A stretch of 64,000 bases of DNA from Streptomyces hygroscopicus (GTDB lineage Bacteria > Actinomycetota > Actinomycetes > Streptomycetales > Streptomycetaceae), in assembly GCF_026168105.1 (NCBI RefSeq), contig NZ_LBMW01000013.1, positions 103,851-167,850 on the forward strand. The letters run 5' to 3'. The position numbers and the translations under genes are program-made. The notes beneath the pieces are model-generated. The model was given only the letters and a program-made list of their open reading frames with translations. It was not told where the DNA came from and ran no database searches. Of the stretch, positions 1 to 8,332 are shown one piece after another. The first letter of the stretch is position 1, and each line of letters opens with the position of its first letter.

Positions 1-424
1 CGTGGCCGAGTACGAGCACCAGCGGGATGCGCAGTTCCTCGACGCCGTACTGGACGGATCCGAGGACCGCCTCGTCCAGCACGGGGCCGGCCGTCCTCAT
101 ACAGAGCAGATCACCGAGTCCCTGGTCGAAGACCAGCTCGGGCGGGACCCGGGAGTCGATGCAGCCGAGGACGACCGCGAACGGGTGCTGCCCGGCGGCC
201 AGCAGGTGCCGCCGGGCCGATTCCTCGTGCGGATGGCGGGGTCGGCCGGCGGCGTACCGCCGGTTGCCGGCCAGCAGCTCGGCGAGTGCGTCGGGAGCGG
301 TGAACGGCGGGCGGGAACGGGCGGTGTGGACGCTCGCGGTGCCGGAGGCGGCCGCCTCGGTGGGGGCGCCGGCCAGTGCGCCGACCGCCGTGGCCGTCAG
401 AAAGGCTCTGCGGTTCGAGGCCAT
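1..424 (-). CDS. Secreted beta-carbonic anhydrase (partial)
   Basis: Beta-class carbonic anhydrases interconvert CO2 and bicarbonate with a zinc ion. The 141 residues visible include the zinc motif CIDSRVPPE (Cys88, Asp90, Arg92) and end at LVLGH, whose last His is the expected third zinc ligand; the partner Cys and the rest of the protein lie outside the window. The N-terminus reads MASNRRAFLTA and is followed by an Ala/Gly-rich stretch, a twin-arginine-like signal, so export is likely. The ATG at 424 is preceded by AGGAAGCGTC in the reading direction. The gene points out of the left edge and diverges from the lyase fragment and RpiR gene. The family call is firm; the Tat route is inferred from the paired arginines. 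Confidence 0.9.
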   Translation of the reverse strand, partial: MASNRRAFLTATAVGALAGAPTEAAASGTASVHTARSRPPFTAPDALAELLAGNRRYAAGRPRHPHEESARRHLLAAGQHPFAVVLGCIDSRVPPELVFDQGLGDLLCMRTAGPVLDEAVLGSVQYGVEELRIPLVLVLGH

Positions 425-785
425 GACGCTTCCTCAGGAGTCGTACGGGTCCTCGGAGGAGGATGAGCGCCGCGCTCACCGGGGGCGTTGAGCGCGACGC
501 ATGCTCACCGTACGCACTCCTGTGATGACAATGCGTATCCGTTTAAGGGCCCTTGGTCGATTCGTCGGCAGATCATCGCCGCCCGGATACCGCGGCTTGG
601 TCGTCCGCCGGCGCATCGGTTCGTGTGCGCCGGAGCGCGCGTCGCGCAGCGGCGGACGGGCCGCCTGCATATCGCCATGCAGGGTTCTTGGTGTTTGAAT
701 AGGTGGTCGACGATCCGGCGCTTCGCGCCGGTCACTGTGGAACCGGGCAGGACTCGATGTCCGCGTCGAGAGAGGTGTGCGCGTG
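425..785. other. Divergent intergenic region with two small hairpins
   Basis: This gap lies between the carbonic anhydrase and the lyase fragment. Two inverted repeats are visible: CTGCAT/ATGCAG at 665-682 and CCGGCGC-TTC-GCGCCGG at 715-731, the second about 55 bases before the start codon. No remnant of the missing N-terminal part of the lyase could be read in any frame. Open frames here lack codon bias or recognisable motifs, so I treat the stretch as a promoter and leader region. Confidence 0.5.
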
Positions 786-1280
786 ATGTCGTCCCAGACC
801 GTGGACGCACCGCTGACCGCGGCGCAGGACGTGTCGACCCTGAACGAGCCCGCCCACACCCGGCCGCGGCCCTTCCTCGCCGACCACGAGCCCGCCTCCT
901 CCGGGGTGATGATCCTGGAGTACGCCGCCGGGGCCGCCCTCGGTGATCTGCGGGCCTTCTCCGCTCCCGCCTCAGTCGGTCACGCTGTACTCTCCCGGGG
1001 CGTCGAGGAGCAGGCCAGCTTCGCTTCGCTCGCCGCGCGCCAAACGCTGCGCGCCTGCGGTGCGTACCGTCTGGTGGTCGGCTGTGAACTGGTTGCCGCC
1101 GTACGGGCGCTGCACCTGCGTGACCTGAGGCCCGATCCGGAGCTTCCGGTGGGGCGGGCGCTGGAACTCGCCGAGTCGGTGCTCGGCGCAGACCTGGCCG
1201 ACCGGCCGCTGACGGACGACGTGGCGGCGGCCCACCTGCTCGACCGGTTCACGGACATCTGGAGGGGGAGCACGTCATGA
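786..1280 (+). pseudogene. C-terminal fragment of an aromatic amino acid (histidine) ammonia-lyase
   Basis: These 164 residues resemble only the last third of the HutH/PAL family. PFLADHEPASSGVMILEYAAG matches in position the family segment before the Gln-Glu-Asp loop, and the stretch VEEQASFASLAARQTL followed by GCELVAAVRALHLRDL matches the C-terminal helices. The Ala-Ser-Gly triad that forms the MIO cofactor, and the whole N-terminal catalytic half (about 350 residues), are absent, and the 300 bases upstream do not encode them. It therefore cannot be an active lyase alone. A GAGAGAGG ribosome site at 768-775 serves ATG 786 or GTG 783. It overlaps the RpiR gene by four bases, so it may still be translated as a coupled leader cistron. 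Codon bias looks intact, so a repurposed small protein is also possible. Confidence 0.7.
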
Positions 1281-2122
1281 GCCTGACCGACAGCCCTGCC
1301 GCCCGGCTGCAGGCGCTCTTCGAGAGGCACCGGCTCACGCCGACCCAGCGGCGCATCGCGCACAGCATGGTGCGGCGGGCCGCCGACGTGCCGTTCCTGT
1401 CGAGCGTGGAACTGGCCGAACTCGCGGGGGTCAGCCAGCCGTCCGTCACGCGCTTCGCGGTCGCCCTCGGCTTCGACGGCTACCCGGCGCTGCGCAAGCA
1501 CCTGCGCGACGTCGCGCCCGCGGCGGAGCAGGCGCCGGACCCCGGTTCCTACAACGAGTACCAGCAGGCCGTCGAGGCCGAGATCGAGAACCTGAAGCAC
1601 CTGGCGGAGGCTCTGGCCGACCCGCGGCCCGTGCAGAGGGCCGGACGGATCCTCGCCGCCTCGCGCCCGCTGCTCGTGCTCGGTCTGCGGGCCGCGGCCT
1701 CCCAGGCGTACGGCTTCGCCTACTTCGCGGCGAAGGTCCACCCGGACGTCCGGCTGCTCAACGAGGGCGGCACGATGCTCCACGACCGCATCGACGCGGC
1801 CGCACGCGCGGGCGCGAGCGCCTTGCTGTGCTTTGCGCTGCCACGGCATCCGCGCGAGGTCGTGGAGACGCTGGAGCACGCCAAGGAGGCGGGTCTGACG
1901 GTGGTGACGGTCGCCGACTCGGCGTTCGCGCCGGTGGCCAAGGTCTCGGATCTGCTGCTGCCGGCCGCCGTCGGTACGGGGCTCGCCTTCGACACGGCCT
2001 GTGCGCCGATGCTGCTCGGCCGGGTCCTCCTCGAGGCGATGTGCGACGACCTGCCGGACGCGCAGGCGCGACTGGAGGAGTTCGACGCGCGGGCGGCGAC
2101 CCGCGGGCTGTTCGTGGAGTAG
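1277..2122 (+). CDS. RpiR/MurR-family transcriptional regulator
   Basis: The protein has 281 residues in two parts. A winged-helix HTH_6 domain covers roughly residues 5-80, with the typical VELAELAGVSQPSVTRFAVA recognition region. A SIS phosphosugar-binding domain covers roughly residues 120-255 (SRPLLVLGLRAAASQAYG, then ALPRHPREVVETLEHAKEAG). RpiR proteins regulate sugar and sometimes amino-acid catabolism through a ligand bound by the SIS domain. The ATG at 1277 overlaps the TGA of the lyase fragment (ATGA) and is preceded by GGAGGGGGA, so the two are co-translated. It is a reasonable candidate regulator of the hut operon 4.5 kb away, but that is inferred from proximity only. Confidence 0.88.
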   Translation: MSLTDSPAARLQALFERHRLTPTQRRIAHSMVRRAADVPFLSSVELAELAGVSQPSVTRFAVALGFDGYPALRKHLRDVAPAAEQAPDPGSYNEYQQAVEAEIENLKHLAEALADPRPVQRAGRILAASRPLLVLGLRAAASQAYGFAYFAAKVHPDVRLLNEGGTMLHDRIDAAARAGASALLCFALPRHPREVVETLEHAKEAGLTVVTVADSAFAPVAKVSDLLLPAAVGTGLAFDTACAPMLLGRVLLEAMCDDLPDAQARLEEFDARAATRGLFVE

Positions 2123-2556
2123 CCCCCGCCCGCGCCGGCAAGTACGACGTGCTTCAGGACCGCGCGGTCACCGTCCGCACCTGATGGCGCGGGCACCGCT
2201 GGTGGCTTCTGGCCGCCTTCGTGACCGCGCTCGCCGGCTCGTTGGCGGTGCCCGCCGCCGGTGTGTGACCGCGCTCGCCGGCTCGTTGGCGGTGCCCGCC
2301 GCCGGTGTGTGAGCCGCTCGCCGGAACCGGCGCCGGGCTGTGGCTGAAAGCCGTCCGGCCCGGCCGCCGCGAGCGCGCCGGCGAGGCGCTGCTGTGGGTG
2401 CGCGTCGACTGGCTCGGCCGCAGTGGCGCCGCCCCCGCGGGCAAGCCGGTCAAGGGCTACCGCAGTACCGGCACCGCGGCCGGCGGCGCGGCCCAGGGCG
2501 GGGCCGCGCCGCCGTACCGCCGAACTGGTCCGACGCGGGGAGCGGACGGCCCGGGG
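2123..2556. other. Intergenic region, possible decayed gene
   Basis: About 430 bases between the convergent RpiR and roadblock genes. It contains a 44-bp tandem repeat (listed separately). Short peptide-like stretches can be read that look like pieces of a membrane protein, such as RWWLLAAFVTALAG ending at a stop and, after the repeat, AGLWLKAVRPGRRERAGEAL. No intact frame with a start joins them. A degraded small membrane-protein gene is possible but weakly supported. Confidence 0.3.
2221..2315. repeat. 44-bp tandem duplication
   Basis: Two identical 44-base copies, 2221-2264 and 2265-2308, each starting GTGACCGCGCTCGCC, are followed by a short degenerate third start (GTGAGCCGCTCGCCGG). Because 44 is not a multiple of three, the duplication shifts the reading frame. 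Both copies encode the same TALAGSLAVPAAGV peptide ending in TGA, but in different frames. Confidence 0.9.
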
Positions 2557-2931
2557 TCAGACCTCCAGATCCTCCTCGATCTTCTTCAGCTGGTGGCGGG
2601 CCATCGCGAGGTTGGCCCGCTTGGCGTCGAGCACGAGGTAGAGGAACAGACCGTTGCCGCCGCGGCCGCTGATCAGCCGGATCAGGTGGTACTGGTCGGA
2701 GAGCGTGATCAGGATGTCCTCGATCTGCCCCTTGAGCCCCAGGTGTTCCATGGTGCGCAGCTTGGACCGGACGACATCGGTGTTGCCTGCGGCCGCGACG
2801 GTGAGGTCGAAGCTCTTGCTGCCGCCCATCGTGCCCAGCGCCATGCCGCTGGTGTAGTCGACGAGGGCGACTCCGGTCGCGCCTTCGATGGAGGCGAGGG
2901 CCTCTTTCAGCGCGGTTTCGGTGTTGGCCAT
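2557..2931 (-). CDS. Roadblock/LC7-domain protein
   Basis: A 124-residue single-domain protein. GVALVDYTSGMALGTMG near residue 20-36 and NGLFLYLVLDAKRANLAMAR near the end are typical of the alpha/beta roadblock fold that dimerises and binds small Ras-like GTPases (the MglB and CvnB type). It is the last gene of a four-gene minus-strand operon and a clear paralogue of the 4340-4738 gene: both have the ALVDY/AVVDW-TSG-ALGT segment, the YHLIRL/YHLLRF segment and the C-terminal helix with LARI/MARH. No GTPase gene lies next to it, so its partner is unknown. Confidence 0.85.
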   Translation of the reverse strand: MANTETALKEALASIEGATGVALVDYTSGMALGTMGGSKSFDLTVAAAGNTDVVRSKLRTMEHLGLKGQIEDILITLSDQYHLIRLISGRGGNGLFLYLVLDAKRANLAMARHQLKKIEEDLEV

Positions 2932-2947
2932 TTAGGGGTGTGTCCTT

Positions 2948-3469
2948 TCAACCTTCGGTGGTGGTACGCGCGTTCGCGGCCGAACGAGGGCTCGCGGGGG
3001 AACGCGCGGTGCGGGTCCGCGTGGGCATGGCCGCCCTGGCGGTGGTCGTGGTGGGGCTCCTGGCGGGGCGGGACCGGGGTGGTGGCTCGGTCCGGGCGGC
3101 GGCTTCGTCGACCAGTTCGCCGATCCGGGTACTGGCGCGGCGGCCCTCCAGATGCAGTCGGCCGACGTTGACCCGGTCCTGGGCGAGCAGGGTGAGGACG
3201 GCGCTGCGGCCCGCCGCGTACGTCGCCACATAGCCGTGGATGCCGCGCACGAGCAGTTCCCGGAAGTCGCCCTGGCCCGTCGCGTCCGTCATCCGGAGCG
3301 CGACGCCCAGCGCGGCGGCGGTGAGCGCGGCGATGCTCTCCGGCTCCACGCCCGGGGCGTCCTGGGCGAGGACGAGGCCGTCGACGCTGGCTGCGAGGGC
3401 ACCGGTCAGCTGGGGGATGCGGGCTCTCAGGCGGCGGAGTTCGTCAAGGACCTCGGGCTCCGCGTCCAT
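2948..3469 (-). CDS. Roadblock/LC7-domain protein with basic tail
   Basis: The first 120 or so residues look like a roadblock/LC7 domain: an N-terminal helix (EVLDELRRLRARIPQLTGAL), then VDGLVLAQD, a helix with ALGVALRM, and YVATYAAGRSAVLTLLAQ. The last 50 residues are Arg/Thr/Pro-rich and probably disordered. The start is ATG 3469, preceded by GAGGAGA six bases upstream; longer in-frame starts lack a ribosome site. It follows the DUF4388-like gene, starting inside its last codons (40-base overlap), so translation is likely coupled. It is more distant from the other two roadblock proteins than they are from each other. Confidence 0.78.
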   Translation of the reverse strand: MDAEPEVLDELRRLRARIPQLTGALAASVDGLVLAQDAPGVEPESIAALTAAALGVALRMTDATGQGDFRELLVRGIHGYVATYAAGRSAVLTLLAQDRVNVGRLHLEGRRASTRIGELVDEAAARTEPPPRSRPARSPTTTTARAAMPTRTRTARSPASPRSAANARTTTEG

Positions 3470-3509
3470 CAGGGGTCTCCTCTCGGCGGGGCGTTGCCTG
3501 TCGAGCCGG

Positions 3510-4343
3510 TCAAAGGGCCTCCAGCGCATCCCTCAGCCTTTTCAGCAACGTGATGTGGGGGTCGGTGAAGAGCGGAAACTCTTCGACGGGGACGGGTGTC
3601 GGGCTGCCGGGCGCGGGTCCGGCCGGGTCCGGCTCTGCCGCCCGCGGGGTCACGAACCCGGCGGCCGCCAGCCGGCGCACATCGACCAGCGTGTGGAAGG
3701 CCGGGCGGCCCAGCACACGCGAGATGTCCGTCGCCGTGCTCACCCCGTCGATCCGGGCGAGCACCGCCTCCTGACGGGGCGCGACCGTCGCGCCAGGAGG
3801 CCGGTCGGCGCGGACGAGGGGGGCCTCGTCCGCCGCCGGATCGGGCCAGATGCCGTGCAGGAGTTCGCGGCGCCGCACCGTTTCGCGCTCCACCGCCGTG
3901 ACCGGTACGGGGCGGACGGGGCCCAGCCAATGGGGCTCGCCGTACCGGAAGCGGGCGGGGGCGCTGCTCGGGCCGAGGACGAAGTACGCCGCGTCGTACA
4001 GCGCCCCCAGATGGCACAGCTCCAGCGCGCCCTGGCTGATCCGGCCGCTGTCGACGAGGAACCGTCCCACCAGCCGTCTCGCCCCGGCCTGTGCGACCGC
4101 CTCCCGCCAGCCGTCCTCGTCGAGCGCGCCGCGCGCAATGAGCAGGACGTCGAGGCCGGGGGTCGCGGGACTCTCGGCGTACATCACCTGGCCGTCGGAC
4201 AGGTACAGCATGCCGCCCTCGCGCATCAGCACTCCGGTGGCCCGTTCGGCGGCGAGTCGGCTGAGCATGGGGGAGAGGCCGCCGCTCGGGATCTGCGTCC
4301 GCAGCCGCGTGGGCAACGGGGGAGGCATTCTCACCGTCGTCAT
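3510..4343 (-). CDS. DUF4388/PATAN-like protein with C-terminal winged-helix-like region
   Basis: 277 residues. Residues about 20-135 (LAAERATGVLMREGGMLYLS, then DGQVMYAE and later ALYDAAYFVLG) have the pattern of DUF4388/PATAN domains, which are found in bacterial signalling proteins and thought to be scaffolds. Residues about 190-235 (QEAVLARIDGVSTATDISRV) resemble the small helical domain that often follows. The gene overlaps the upstream roadblock gene by ATGA and runs into the next one, so all four genes form one transcript. The association of DUF4388 and roadblock proteins suggests a polarity or GTPase signalling module; no direct function is known. Confidence 0.72.
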   Translation of the reverse strand: MTTVRMPPPLPTRLRTQIPSGGLSPMLSRLAAERATGVLMREGGMLYLSDGQVMYAESPATPGLDVLLIARGALDEDGWREAVAQAGARRLVGRFLVDSGRISQGALELCHLGALYDAAYFVLGPSSAPARFRYGEPHWLGPVRPVPVTAVERETVRRRELLHGIWPDPAADEAPLVRADRPPGATVAPRQEAVLARIDGVSTATDISRVLGRPAFHTLVDVRRLAAAGFVTPRAAEPDPAGPAPGSPTPVPVEEFPLFTDPHITLLKRLRDALEAL

Positions 4344-4738
4344 CCCAGCACCAGCCGTCCGGCCATCTCACCGAGCCGGATGCGGGCCAGGGCGAGGTTG
4401 CCCTCCGAGCGGGCCAGCCACAGATGCAGGAAGACGCTGCTGTCGAAGGTCGTCGGGACGAACCGGAGCAGGTGGTAGCTGTCCCGGTTGGCGATGATCA
4501 GGTCCTCGACCGGGCACATCCCGTCGAACCAGCCGGTGTCCTCCTCGGGGGCGAACGCGCGGTGCTCGGCGGCCAGCCGGGCCAGTTCGGCCGCCTCCGC
4601 CGCGGTCGTCTCGTGGTCACCGCCGGGCGAGTCCCCGACCGTGCCCAGGGCGAGCCCGCTGGTCCAGTCGACCACCGCGGCACCCCGGGCACCGGGCAGT
4701 TGCATGGCTTCCAGCAGGCACTCGTCGATTCCGGGCAC
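4340..4738 (-). CDS. Roadblock/LC7-domain protein (first gene of operon)
   Basis: 132 residues from the GTG at 4738, which is preceded by GGGAGGGGA in the reading direction; the longer frame back to 4849 has no ribosome site and an unlike N-terminus. The domain includes GAAVVDWTSGLALGTVGDSP and a C-terminal DSSVFLHLWLARSEGNLALA segment, a paralogue of the 2557-2931 protein with a slightly longer middle. Its TGA overlaps the ATG of the DUF4388-like gene. The order roadblock, DUF4388, roadblock, roadblock differs from the Streptomyces conservons, which pair a histidine kinase, a roadblock protein, a DUF742 protein and a GTPase. Confidence 0.8.
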   Translation of the reverse strand: MPGIDECLLEAMQLPGARGAAVVDWTSGLALGTVGDSPGGDHETTAAEAAELARLAAEHRAFAPEEDTGWFDGMCPVEDLIIANRDSYHLLRFVPTTFDSSVFLHLWLARSEGNLALARIRLGEMAGRLVLG

Positions 4739-5100
4739 CGTGGGCTCCCCTCCCGTCCTCAGGTACGGCTGAGTGACGTTGACGCTACGCAACGTGTGCG
4801 CGAGGGGTGAGTGTTCCGGCATTTTCCGGTGGAACATGCGCCGGTTCACTAGAGTGGGTCAACTGGCCGCATTTACCGGCGCGTTGGCGAATATGGTGAC
4901 GTGCGGGGCTGACCTGCGGCTATGCGGGCGGTGTGCGGGTGGGAGGCGGGGGGTGCGCCCGGGAGGAGCGCGAACCTTTACGAGCGCCCCGAAGGTTTCC
5001 GCGCGCCCCGAGTGGTTTCCACGCGCCCGGGGCTCTCCGGGCTCCCCGGGTTTCCGGGCGTCCCGCGAGCGCGCCGGACGCGGTTCTTCCGGGAGCGGTC
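4739..5100. other. Intergenic region between two minus-strand units
   Basis: This stretch holds the promoter of the roadblock operon and the 3' end of the decarboxylase unit. The part at 4980-5075 is rich in repeated GTTTCC and CGCGCCCCG-type words. No gene was recognised; plus-strand open frames here are shadows of the decarboxylase gene. Confidence 0.5.
5026..5050 (-). terminator. Possible terminator after the PLP decarboxylase
   Basis: CCCGGGG at 5026-5032 pairs with CCCCGGG at 5044-5050, 50 bases past the decarboxylase stop. The stem is only seven pairs and has no U-tract. Confidence 0.35.
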
Positions 5101-6522
5101 TCAGAGACCGGTCAGTGCGTCGCGGTGGCCCGCGCCGGACTCCGCCACGATCTCCTCGACGGTCTGCGGCTGTCGTACGACCGCGAACCGCATCCCTCCG
5201 CCCTGGCCCGGCGCGTAGCCGTACACACCTGGCCGGGCAAGGGAGTTGTAGGCGTAGTGGTGCGCGAAGTAGTACGCCCCGGTGTCCAGCGCCGCCGCGT
5301 AGTCACCCTGCTCGAGCAGCGGCAGTGCCTGTCCCTCCGCCAGCAGGTCGCCCGCGAAGCACGCCGGGCCCGCCACGTCCTGCACCACATCGGGCCCCTC
5401 CTTCGGGCGCCCCTTCGCGTCGTACGCCGCGATCCGCAGCGGCCAGGACGCCGGCGCGTACACCGTGCGGGCCGCGATCTGCACGCCCGCGTGGGTGACC
5501 GCGACGGCCCGGCCGCCCGCGCGCTTCGTGTACTCCACCCGCGCCACCACGGTCCCGTGCTTGGCCAGCAGGGACCTCCCGAACTCCGTCACCAGCCCGT
5601 ACCGCCCGCCGAACAGCCCCGGCACCGCCTCCGCCAGCACCTGTGCGTACTGGGCGTACGTCGGCGTCGTCACGTCCGAGCCGAAGTTGACCGGCAGCCC
5701 GCCTCCGATGTCGATCGTGTCGATCTGCTGCCGCCCCACCCGTCGGTTGATCTCCTCGGCGAGCGCGTGGCACTCCGCGACGCCCCGCGCCATCAGCGAC
5801 AGCGGGACCCCCTGGGAACCGGAGTGCGCGTGCAGCCGGGTCAGCCAGGGCCGGTCGGCGTAGGCGCGAACCAGCCACTCGCGCGCCCCCTCGTCGCGTA
5901 GTGCCACCCCGAACTTGGAGGTGGCCGTGGCCGTGGACAGGGCCCCGATCGCACCGGCCCCAAGCTGCGGATTCACCCGTATCCCGAGCGGGGAGGACGT
6001 CTTCGTCGTGCGTACGAGGGCGTCGATCCGCTCCAGCTCCTGCGGATTGTCCGCGTTCACCGCGATGCCGAGCGCCAGGGCCTCCCGCAGCTCCGCCGGG
6101 GTCTTGGCGGGCGAGTCCAGCACGGTGCGCTCCGGCGCCACTCCGGCCGCCCGCGCCAGCGCCAGCTCCCCGGGGCTCGCCACCTCCGCACCGATGCCCG
6201 CCTCCCGCAGCAGCCGCAGCACCGGTACGAGCGGGGTCGCCTTGACCGCGAAGGCGTGCAGAACCGGGGTGCCGGGCCGGACCACCGCGTCGAAGGCCGC
6301 CCGCAGCGCCGCCGCCGAGTCGCGGATGCCCACGACGTCCAGAAGGCCGACGAGGGGAGCGTCCGGTGCCAGCAGCCCTCGCTCGACGGCGCCCCGCACG
6401 GCCTCGTCCCGGCGTGCCACCCGCTCGGGGTCGGCGGAGCGCCCTTCCCGGCCCTCGCGTCCGGTCCCGGTGTCCCTCGCGTCCACAGCGTTCCTCGTCC
6501 CCGTCTCGCCGTCCGCGGTCAT
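5101..6522 (-). CDS. PLP-dependent decarboxylase, LysA/Orn-DAP-Arg decarboxylase 2 family
   Basis: 473 residues with the fold III (alanine-racemase-like barrel) signature. HAFAVKA carries the PLP lysine (Lys94), HAHSGSQ lies near 231-237, and IDIGGGLPV near 270-278 is the phosphate-binding glycine loop. The C-terminal half has CFAGDLLAEG, matching the Cys-x-x-x-Asp substrate motif, and AYYFAHHYAYNS. These enzymes decarboxylate meso-diaminopimelate, ornithine, lysine or arginine. This one is an outlier: it has a 55-residue Asp/Arg-rich N-terminal extension and is not with lysine genes, so the substrate is open. ATG 6522 follows GGAG closely. It diverges from hutU over a 145-base shared promoter region. 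Confidence 0.82.
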   Translation of the reverse strand: MTADGETGTRNAVDARDTGTGREGREGRSADPERVARRDEAVRGAVERGLLAPDAPLVGLLDVVGIRDSAAALRAAFDAVVRPGTPVLHAFAVKATPLVPVLRLLREAGIGAEVASPGELALARAAGVAPERTVLDSPAKTPAELREALALGIAVNADNPQELERIDALVRTTKTSSPLGIRVNPQLGAGAIGALSTATATSKFGVALRDEGAREWLVRAYADRPWLTRLHAHSGSQGVPLSLMARGVAECHALAEEINRRVGRQQIDTIDIGGGLPVNFGSDVTTPTYAQYAQVLAEAVPGLFGGRYGLVTEFGRSLLAKHGTVVARVEYTKRAGGRAVAVTHAGVQIAARTVYAPASWPLRIAAYDAKGRPKEGPDVVQDVAGPACFAGDLLAEGQALPLLEQGDYAAALDTGAYYFAHHYAYNSLARPGVYGYAPGQGGGMRFAVVRQPQTVEEIVAESGAGHRDALTGL

Positions 6523-6570
6523 GTCTCCAGCCAAACACCCCGGCCGTCGCCACGCTGGCGCAAGAACGTA

Positions 6571-6600
6571 TTGACTAGTTCTATTCAGAGAGTCAGGATG
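6571..6600 (+). promoter_or_regulatory. Candidate hutU promoter with overlapping inverted repeat
   Basis: TTGACT at 6571-6576, a 17-base gap, and CAGGAT at 6594-6599 fit a housekeeping-type promoter about 70 bases before hutU. TGACT (6572-6576) and AGTCA (6591-6595) form an inverted repeat that overlaps both promoter boxes, as a repressor operator would. The stretch is unusually AT-rich for this window. A bound regulator has not been shown. Confidence 0.55.
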
Positions 6601-6667
6601 TGAATATCCAATGCAACAGTCCCGCGCGCCCCCCGGCCGCGTGCGGCCGTCCACCAGGAGGCAGACC

Positions 6668-8332
6668 ATGTCAGGACCCCGCCCCGTCCGAGCGCCGCGC
6701 GGCACGGAACTGAGCGCCCTGGGATGGCAGCAGGAGGCCGCCCTGCGGATGCTGCAGAACAACCTCGACCCCGAGGTCGCCGAGCACCCCGACAAGCTCG
6801 TCGTCTACGGCGGCACCGGCAAGGCAGCCCGCGACTGGCGCTCCTTCGACGCGATGGTCCGCACGCTGAGGACCCTCAAGCAGGACGAGACGATGCTCGT
6901 CCAGTCCGGCCGGCCCGTCGGCGTCATGCAGACCCACGAGTGGGCGCCGCGTGTCCTCATCGCCAACTCCAACCTGGTCGGCGACTGGGCCAACTGGGAG
7001 GAGTTCCGCCGCCTCGAGGCCCTCGGCCTGACCATGTACGGGCAGATGACCGCCGGCTCCTGGATCTACATCGGCACCCAGGGCATCCTCCAGGGCACGT
7101 ACGAGACGTTCGCCGCCGTCGCCGCGAAGAAGTTCGGCGGCTCCCTGGCCGGAACCATCACGCTCACGGCCGGACTCGGCGGCATGGGCGGCGCCCAGCC
7201 GCTCGCCGTCACGATGAACGACGGCGTCGCGATCTGTATCGACTGCGACCCGCGCGCCATCGAGCGGCGTATCGAGCACCGGTACCTGGATGTGAAGGCC
7301 GACTCCCTGGAGCATGCCCTCCAGCTGGCCGTCGAGGCACGCGATCAGCGCAAGCCGCTGTCCATCGGCGTCCTCGGCAACGCCGCGGAGGTCGTCCCGC
7401 AGCTCCTCGCGATGGGCGCCCCGATCGACATCGTCACCGACCAGACCTCGGCCCACGACCCGCTGTCCTACCTGCCGGTGGGCGTCGACTTCGAGGACAT
7501 GGCCTCCGCCGCCGCCAAGGACCCGGCCGGCTTCACCACGCGCGCCCGCGAGTCGATGGCCCGGCACGTCGAGGCGATGGTCGGCTTCATGGACGCGGGC
7601 GCCGAGGTCTTCGACTACGGCAACTCGATCCGCGGGGAGGCCCAGCTCGCCGGGTACGACCGGGCGTTCGCGTTCCCCGGGTTCGTGCCCGCCTACATCC
7701 GGCCGCTGTTCTGCGAGGGCAAGGGCCCCTTCCGATGGGCGGCGCTGTCCGGCGACCCGGCCGACATCGCCAGGACGGACCGGGCGATCCTCGATCTGTT
7801 CCCCGAGAACGAGTCCCTCGCGCGCTGGATCAAGATGGCCGGCGAGCGCGTCCACTTCCAGGGTCTGCCCGCCCGTATCTGCTGGCTCGGCTACGGCGAG
7901 CGCGACAAAGCCGGTGAGCGTTTCAACGACATGGTGGCGAGCGGCGAGCTGTCCGCGCCGATCGTCATCGGCCGCGACCACCTCGACTGCGGGTCCGTTG
8001 CCTCGCCGTACCGCGAGACCGAGGCGATGCTCGACGGCTCGGACGCCATCGCGGACTGGCCGCTGCTCAACGCCATGGTGAACGTGGCGTCGGGTGCGTC
8101 CTGGGTGTCGATCCACCATGGTGGCGGGGTCGGTATGGGCCGCTCCATCCACGCGGGCCAGGTGACGGTGGCCGACGGCACCAGGCTGGGGGGCGAGAAG
8201 ATCCGCCGGGTGCTCACCAACGACCCCGGGATGGGCGTCATCCGGCATGTCGACGCCGGGTACGACATCGCGGAGTCCGTGGCCGAGGACCGGGGCGTGC
8301 GGGTTCCCATGCGCGAAGGTGACGACGCGTGA
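6668..8332 (+). CDS. hutU: Urocanate hydratase
   Basis: 554 residues, the normal length for urocanase. It converts urocanate to imidazolonepropionate, the second step of histidine degradation, using tightly bound NAD+ as an electrophile. Visible signatures are the dinucleotide-binding [10 protein letters not shown] and the active-site region [17 protein letters not shown], which carries the conserved Cys. The ATG at 6668 follows CCAGGAGGCAG; upstream in-frame codons lack a ribosome site. It is the first gene of the hut operon and its stop overlaps the GTG of the next gene (GTGA). Confidence 0.97.
   Translation: MSGPRPVRAPRGTELSALGWQQEAALRMLQNNLDPEVAEHPDKLVVYGGTGKAARDWRSFDAMVRTLRTLKQDETMLVQSGRPVGVMQTHEWAPRVLIANSNLVGDWANWEEFRRLEALGLTMYGQMTAGSWIYIGTQGILQGTYETFAAVAAKKFGGSLAGTITLTAGLGGMGGAQPLAVTMNDGVAICIDCDPRAIERRIEHRYLDVKADSLEHALQLAVEARDQRKPLSIGVLGNAAEVVPQLLAMGAPIDIVTDQTSAHDPLSYLPVGVDFEDMASAAAKDPAGFTTRARESMARHVEAMVGFMDAGAEVFDYGNSIRGEAQLAGYDRAFAFPGFVPAYIRPLFCEGKGPFRWAALSGDPADIARTDRAILDLFPENESLARWIKMAGERVHFQGLPARICWLGYGERDKAGERFNDMVASGELSAPIVIGRDHLDCGSVASPYRETEAMLDGSDAIADWPLLNAMVNVASGASWVSIHHGGGVGMGRSIHAGQVTVADGTRLGGEKIRRVLTNDPGMGVIRHVDAGYDIAESVAEDRGVRVPMREGDDA

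Noticed and set aside
2305..3171. A long plus-strand frame beginning near the 44-bp repeat
   Set aside because: Most of it lies opposite the roadblock genes, whose strand has clear domains and ribosome sites.
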